A stretch of DNA of 64,000 nucleotides from Polytrichum commune (lineage: Eukaryota > Streptophyta > Polytrichopsida > Polytrichales > Polytrichaceae). Positions 58,085-64,000 of this stretch are shown in pieces. The notes under the pieces were generated by a model. The model was not told where the DNA came from. It did not search any database and saw only the letters and a program-made list of their open reading frames with translations. Every line of letters starts with the position of its first letter. Position 1 is the stretch's first letter. The translations under genes were made by a program, and so were the position numbers. The DNA lies in assembly GCA_950295325.1 (NCBI GenBank), contig OX485805.1, positions 17,347,501 through 17,411,500 on the forward strand, written 5' to 3'.

Positions 58085-61000
58085 CTTAAGAGAATTACCA
58101 AAATAAAGTATCAGAGTTAACAAAAGTCTAGTGACAAGTAACGCGACCCAGTATCCGACTCTAAGACCGAATTATGCAAACGAGTCGAATCCCCATGCCA
58201 TAGTCTAAATTGCAGAGTCCATAGTCGAGCATGTATCGGCCATAGTCTAAGTATCGGTCACAAATTCCCCCAGCCATAGTCTAAATTGCAAAGACCATAG
58301 TCCATTATGTGATGGCCATAGTCATAGTCCTTCATAGCAAAATTAAGATGTCATAGTTTAAGATAATTACCAAAGTATGAGAGTTAACAAAAAGTCTAGT
58401 GACAAGTAACACGAACCAATATCCGACTCTATGACCAAACTATGTGAACGAGTCTAATACCCCGGCCATAGTCTTAATCGCAAAGACCATAGTCCAACAT
58501 GTATCGGCCATAGTCACAAATTCCCCTGGCCATAGTCTAAATTGGAGAGACCATAGTCTAGCATGCATGGGCCAAGTCACAAATTCTCCTAGCCATAGTC
58601 CGAGTGCCAAGTCTGGTAGGGCAAGGCCATAGTCTTAGTATCCAACCATAGTCCAAGTGTACTCATAAGGATAGGGGTGAGTCTTACCTTATAAACTTGC
58701 CCCTTGGCCTTCACCCGAACAATATGGGATAAAGGACGTGGCTCACTCAATTTTTTTAACTGGAGGATGAGGTCCTTGACTTAGTTCAAAGAGTGTAAGG
58801 GTCCCATGACTACACATGGTGGTCCCAATTTAATTTAAGATTGTATGATCACCCCCACATTTCCTTGATGATTGGATTACATTACTTGGGATGTTGTTGA
58901 TGAGAATGTTTTGTCTAACGTAATAGAGAGTGTGTGTATGTGTGCTGGAGATAATTGGAAATCTCTTTCGAAAAGGAAGAGGTGCTTTGGTGGTGATTGC
59001 AGTGAAGTAATCCCAAGGAGTAATTATGTGGGGACTTCCTGTGTAGAAAACTATCATCTGATAGAAGTGAATATGAGTGTATGCTTTGGAACCTAAATCC
59101 CTGGGAAAGGGTAAAGGGATATTGTTAGTTGTCCTGGAGTGCATGAAATTGTGAATAATGCACCTCGAGAAATGAAGTCCTAATGTATGTGGATGACTAT
59201 CAATTTGTGATCAGAACCTTTGAGCCAAGGTGGAAGTAAGGGAAGATTTCACTCATGCCATGAGAAACATAACTTGTAGCATGAGCCTTAAATTGAGAAT
59301 GGTTGATTGATACGATAATTAATCATCAGGGTCCTCCTGTGAAAGGGGTGGAGTTTACTCATTCATACCTAATATGCACTTTCGGGAAGAGAGTAGCCTG
59401 CTTCTCAGTTCAGTGGAAGGTCCATAGTGCTTCTAAGTGAAAATTTGGCGTGAAGCCTAAGTCCGGTGTAATTTCGGGCTTTCTCTTTCATCCAAGAATC
59501 TTGAAGTGTTAATTTCTGATATCAGATGGTGTGTATCTTTCCCTGTTTTGAATTAAGAAAATCTTGTGGGTGTGAAACCCGAAATGGTCAATCGAGAATT
59601 CATTATGGTCCTAAGTTTGATATTGATTTCTTGTATTACTTCAGTGTGTTGTGTGACCTACGGTGAATCCAGTATAAGTCCCTTTGTAGAGACTGAGTTA
59701 CATTTTTTAGCTTAATCACACGAACAAAGAGAGAGAGTTTGATGTAGTTCACCACACCTAGTGTTCAAAGTGAAATTAGAACTCAGAGTGAGAATCCTGA
59801 GTGAAACTTTTCAGGGGAAAGGAAGTAAGTTAGAGTAATTCAAATTCATTTTTGATCTGGACGCAGACAATCCTCCATTAAGCATATGTGATTGTGAGTA
59901 GTTCTCTTAGGATGTGGAACTTTGTTGAAATCAATTCGATTGCTACGACCATAGTCTCTTGAGAATGTGAAGGCGGAGTGTCGAAGTGAGAAAGGTGAGT
60001 CGTGGAGAGGAAGAGGCGTGTGCGGCTTATCCCATATCGTTTGGGGGAAGGCTCAAGGGCAAGTATATAAGGAGAAGTTGCCAACACCTCATTCGAGAAC
60101 AAGACGCTGATTTGGAACTGGTTACTGGTTACGTCTTACTAAGACTATGGCCCTCTTTGTGAGACTCGATACTTTGAACTGGTTATTGGTTCTTGAGACT
60201 ATGGTTGGTTACTCAGACTATGGCCGAGCCGTCTAGACTATGGTCCAGTCACTGGTTCTTGAGACTATGGTTGGTTACTCATACTATGGCCGAGCCGTCT
60301 AGACTATGGTCCAGTCACTGGTTCTTGAGACTATGGTTGGTTACTCAGACTATGGCCGAGCCGTCTAGACTATGGTCCAGTCACTGGTTCTTGAGACTAT
60401 GGTTGGTTACTCATACTATGGCCGAGCCGTCTAGACTATGGTCCAGTCACTGGTTCTTGAGACTATGGTTGGTTACTCATACTATGGCCGAGCCGTCTAG
60501 ACTATGGTCCAGTCACTGGTTCTTGAGACTATGGTTGGTTACTCATACTATGGCCGAGCCGTCTAGACTATGGTCCAGTCACTGGTTCTTGAGACTATGG
60601 TTGGTTACTCATACTATGGCCGAGCCGTCTAGACTATGGTCCAGTCACTGGTTCTTGAGACTATGGTTGGTTACTCATACTATGGCCGAGCCGTCTAGAC
60701 TATGGTCCAGTCACTGGTTCTTGAGACTATGGCCGAGCCGTCTAGACTATGGTCCAGTCACTGGTTCTTGAGACTATGGCCGAGCCGTCTAGACTATGGT
60801 CCAGTCACTGGTTCTTGAGACTATGGCCGAGCCGTCTAGACTATGGTCCAGTCACTGGTTCTTGAGACTATGGTTGGTTACTCATACTATGGCCGAGCCG
60901 TCTAGACTATGGTCCAGTCACTGGTTCTTGAGACTATGGTTGGTTACTCATACTATGGCCGAGCCGTCTAGACTATGGTCCAGTCATTGGTTCTTGAGAC

Positions 61001-61115
61001 TGTGGTTGGTTACTCATACTATGGCCGAGCCGTCTAGACTATGGTCCTAGGGATTTAGACTCTTCGCTTAGTTCGGTCACTAGGTTTGCGTTACTTGTAA
61101 CTAGACTTTTGCAAG
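58085..61115. repeat. Three-kilobase inverted repeat with diverged long arms
   Basis: The left arm (about 58085-58760) and right arm (about 59990-61115) are complementary in order: AAAGTCTAGTGACAAGTAAC against the reverse complement near 61090-61110; a GACCGAA(T/C)TA block; many CCATAGTC against GACTATGG; and TTATAAACTTGCCCTTGG-like with CAATATGGGATAA against the block at 60025-60080. The left arm itself holds a tandem duplication (about 58070-58200 and 58340-58470). The centre (58.76-59.99 kb) has no recognisable gene. It resembles a long-TIR or foldback element; I could not fix target duplications. Confidence 0.65.
60191..61048 (+). repeat. Minisatellite, 66-bp unit, 14 units
   Basis: Eight full units start at 60192, 60258, 60324, 60390, 60456, 60522, 60588 and 60654; three shortened 47-bp units start at 60720, 60767 and 60814; two full units start at 60861 and 60927, and a partial one at 60993. 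Each unit carries three or four ACTATGG motifs. The 47-bp form lacks 19 bp between two ACTATGG copies, as expected from slippage or unequal exchange between them. The open frame over it (22-residue repeats) is a product of the repeat, because 66 is a multiple of three. Confidence 0.95.
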
Positions 61116-62399
61116 TTACAATAATTAATTTTAATGCATTAAGTATAATATGATTGTGTTAAATTCAAAGGGATAAAAGGCGATTGTCTGCCACAATATT
61201 AATTCAACCCAATTAATCTAAAGTTTTGAGGAGTATGAGAAAGATGTGTGATAGATATTTACTAACATGTGGTATGGCCTATGGTCCCTGGATACTTAAT
61301 TGAAGAGACTATGGTCCTAACTGAGGTGCCCTGGCCTTGGAGTTATGAGACCATGGTGTACTCAAAAGACTGTTGTTGAGTTGTGACTCTCTGCATTGTT
61401 AAATCACCATAAGAGTGATGTTACTGACGAGAGTGGGTTGTAAGGGAGTGACTGAGTAGTTGCACGTACTGCTATGAGTGACCTTCAACCTTAATTAAAT
61501 AAGTCCTAAAATTCACTTTAGAAGTCATTTTCCCTATGTTTGTTGTCCTAAATTCATCTTAATTCCCCTGTGATCTATCAATTAACTTAATGGTGATCCC
61601 TAGATGTAACACCTGACACTCATTTGGTCTTCCCTATGTGGTTTTCTTAATTGGAACCCAATCTAAAAACCTATCTACAATGCAGGACTGTTGGGGGATC
61701 AGCGGAGGCATTTGGAAGGTTGACGGAGGATGATCTACGGTTTTTGTTTACAAATTAGAAGGAATTAGTGAAGAGCACACCATCATTGTAAACAAAAAGT
61801 TGAAAGTCCCAGTAAGTCAAAAGATGTGAAGTTGTTCATGGGAGTTTAATTAGAATCATACGTGATTTAGATGAGAGGCGCTAGAACTTTCATTCACCTC
61901 TGCCCAACTACCTTTAAGTAGACCACGTGGACATGTTCATTTTTGTTGCCCTGGGCATGCGAGGTTATCTTCTTGATTCCGATTCTTTTTAAGGATCATC
62001 ACAAATTTCTGGTCACTGCAAATTGATACCATCTTGAGATACATTTATCTCCTTCCATGATATCTTAGTGAAAGCAGTACTAAACTGAACTGAACCTACC
62101 ATGTTGATGGGTCATGATCATACAATCTTAAATTAAAACGACATCATATGTTGATGCAATTTCACCACATTTTAGCTGCATGTATTATTACAGGTCATGC
62201 TTGGGACATCTACCCATTGCAAATTAGAAAACAGAAAAGATAACAAAGAAATTTACCAGATGGTGTTTCAGTTTGTTTCATAGTGTTCCCCTGACCATTG
62301 ATTGTATCCATTACCAAGTATTTGTGGTTGTGATGGGCGCGATGATAGGGACCAGAGAAATTTTCTTTGGGCAAGCTTGGCTGCCCAAGTACTCCTAGA
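61116..62399. other. Gene-free stretch
   Basis: Begins with a few more GACTATGG-like motifs up to about 61380, then unremarkable AT-rich sequence. No gene supported. Confidence 0.4.
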
Positions 62400-62830
62400 C
62401 AAATTTTCTTAGGGCAGGCTTAGCTGCCCTAGTACTCCCAAGCACTACCGGTGCATTCGGTAGCCACCCGTCAACAAGGACGAGGTGACTCACCAACCGC
62501 CCGCACCATGTGACAACCGCAAGTGCCATCTTGCCACGGCGAACGCCATCCCGCAACCGCCAGTGCCATCCTGCGACCGCGACGGCGAGGCTGCGACAGC
62601 GAAGGCGATTGAGCCAAGGCGCTAATGGGGTCGGTGCAGGGCCTACACAATCAAGCTGCCGTGCATATTGTATTCCATAACTTAAAGCACAGGTGGCTTC
62701 ATTGCATTTGTGACAAGTAAAGGGCCGCGCGCTCTGCCATTGAATTATGACTGTCGCCCTTGAGTACTTGACTTGGTTGCTTTCCTTCCCCACTTAATTA
62801 CTACAGCGACTCCGTCGACCCTCTCCCTAG
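62400..62830. other. GC-rich patch with a tRNA-like A-box fragment
   Basis: Imperfect repeats of CAACCGC.AGTGCCATC and GCGA.GGCGA lie at 62500-62610. On the minus strand near 62720-62745, TAATTCAATGGCAGAGC resembles a tRNA D-arm, but no matching T-arm is seen, so it is at most a SINE-like fragment. The minus-strand frame over it shows no domain. Confidence 0.3.
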
Positions 62831-63024
62831 AGAGTAGGATCCCGTGATTGCGAATTCAACTTTCTTTCACTGTTTTCTCACTTTGACTTGCTGTTCGAGC
62901 TCAACCCCTCTACAAGTAAATGAGATCTACTTAAGAACTTGTTCTCCCCGTAAGCTTGTGATTCATTCATTCCAACTTGATCACTCTTGATTAGTAATAT
63001 GGACACAGAGTCTTATGCTAACGG

Positions 63025-63560
63025 CCGCTTTACACCTAGAGGCCGCACCAATTTGTTGTGTAAGAGGCTTGAAATCCTCACTTGTGATTGGTCAAAGGGC
63101 TGAAATCGGCCCCAATCCCTTTACACCTAGAGGCCGGGGCGATTTGGTGGTATGAATTTTTTGATCAAAAAATGCATGGTATGACACAGCCCGAGCTCGT
63201 TGAATTGGGTGCACCCAAAATGAAGGGCCAATTCTTGACCTCGGGACCAATGTCACATCTCCATAAAAAAAAAACCTTTTTAAATATAATATGATTTTTT
63301 CAACGAACTATATCCATTGGATTATGTGGAAATATGAATGGTTCTATCTTAGATTATGCTAGATCCGTTGGATTATGCTAGATTTATTGAATCAGCCTAG
63401 CTCCTTGGCCCTAAGGCCTTTACATATGGAAAAATCAGCCCCCATTATAATATTATTATAATGTATAGTTGAGGCCGGCCTCCAACCCAAAAGAGGCTGA
63501 AATTTCATGCAATCGGCCTCAAAGGGAATTGGCCCGGCCTCTAGGTGTAAAGTGGCTCTA
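63025..63560. repeat. Inverted repeat element, MITE-like
   Basis: TTTACACCTAGAGGCCG occurs at about 63036 and again at 63120, and its reverse complement (CGGCCTCTAGGTGTAAA) at about 63536-63552. Inner blocks with GGCTGAAAT and CGGCC also pair. The left arm has two copies of the terminal block. No clear target duplication found. Confidence 0.6.
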
Positions 63561-63867
63561 ATTTCCTGGTCAAATTTATCAAAGACTGAGTAATGTCCGT
63601 GCTCTTTTGGGAGGGGGAAACACAGGATGCATGTGGTCACCTGACTGGTTTTGCTCTTGGAATGCCCATGTCTTCATAGAGTTGAATACATTTTGAGCTG
63701 AGGTCATGCTGGCAAGTGTCCAGCTCGTATACATATATCTTTGTCAACCGATCAAGTGGATACTACGATCAAGTGGATACTATATATAGAAACTGGCAAG
63801 CATCACCAAAGTTCCAAGAATATCTAGTATTATTTATCACTCTCTACAAGTGGATCGTTCGACTCCA

Positions 63868-63936
63868 GTGATCGGGAGATTTTTGGGCAATAATCGGTTG
63901 AGATCCTAGTGTTTGCAAGTCAAACCGGTTACATGT
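63868..63936 (+). repeat. Second copy of part of the retrotransposon leader
   Basis: GGAGATTTTTGGGC, AATCGGTTGAGATC and AGTGTTTGCAAGTC, then ACCGGTTAC, match 45215-45280 with few differences. The rest of the retrotransposon does not follow within the window. Confidence 0.75.
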
Positions 63937-64000
63937 TGACATCCTTCGAGTTTCCTTTATTTAATTGGGGTATATTCTATAAATTCCTCTAAAATGATCA

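Noticed and set aside
60193-61050. Repeat protein with 22-residue units
   Set aside because: The frame stays open only because the minisatellite unit is 66 bp; the 47-bp units shift the frame and there is no gene context.

Overview
This is nuclear DNA from a streptophyte, most likely a seed-free land plant (bryophyte, lycophyte or fern; I cannot decide which). The evidence is many introns with GT..AG ends, a photorespiratory plastid transporter with a transit peptide, a PIN-LIKES type carrier, a lectin receptor kinase, TTTAGGG-type repeats, and abundant plant-style retroelements and foldback elements. Genes are sparse and lie between AT-rich repeats.

Layout. 0-1.4 kb: 3' exons of an unrecognised Gln/His-rich protein gene (+). 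3.2-9.3 kb: a complete nine-exon gene for a plastidic glycolate/glycerate translocator (PLGG1 type), which I could assemble in frame to 541 residues; a recent 156-bp tandem duplication in it has doubled the exon 6 splice acceptor. 9.3-29 kb: gene-poor, with dispersed repeats, a decayed LINE-like element that appears 5'-inverted, a decayed methyltransferase-like gene split by a foldback transposon with 8-bp target duplications, microsatellites and nested inverted repeats. 30-35.7 kb: an auxin-efflux/PIN-LIKES family carrier (+). 37-41.6 kb: a mannose-lectin receptor-like kinase (-). 42.3-43.0 kb: a Mutator-like foldback element.

44.16-54.36 kb is the highlight: a Ty3/Gypsy LTR retrotransposon whose polyprotein carries a complete set of C5-cytosine DNA methyltransferase motifs between protease and reverse transcriptase, and a PHD finger after integrase. 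Its LTRs differ at 2 of 336 sites, yet the coding region has eleven in-frame stops and one frame change. Its primer-binding region is perfectly complementary for 16 nt to a hairpin inside its own LTR, which suggests self-priming. Its 3' end has an unusual duplicated structure.

54.4-64 kb: gene-free repeats, including an interstitial telomere-like tract and a 3-kb inverted repeat containing a 14-unit 66-bp minisatellite.

How the parts relate: the three host genes are independent single genes of unrelated function. The methyltransferase, PHD finger and integrase belong to one mobile element and together suggest an element that can read chromatin, write DNA methylation and integrate. This copy looks non-autonomous because of the stops. 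All coordinates were read by eye, so exon edges are good to the base only where frame and splice phase agree, as stated in each entry.
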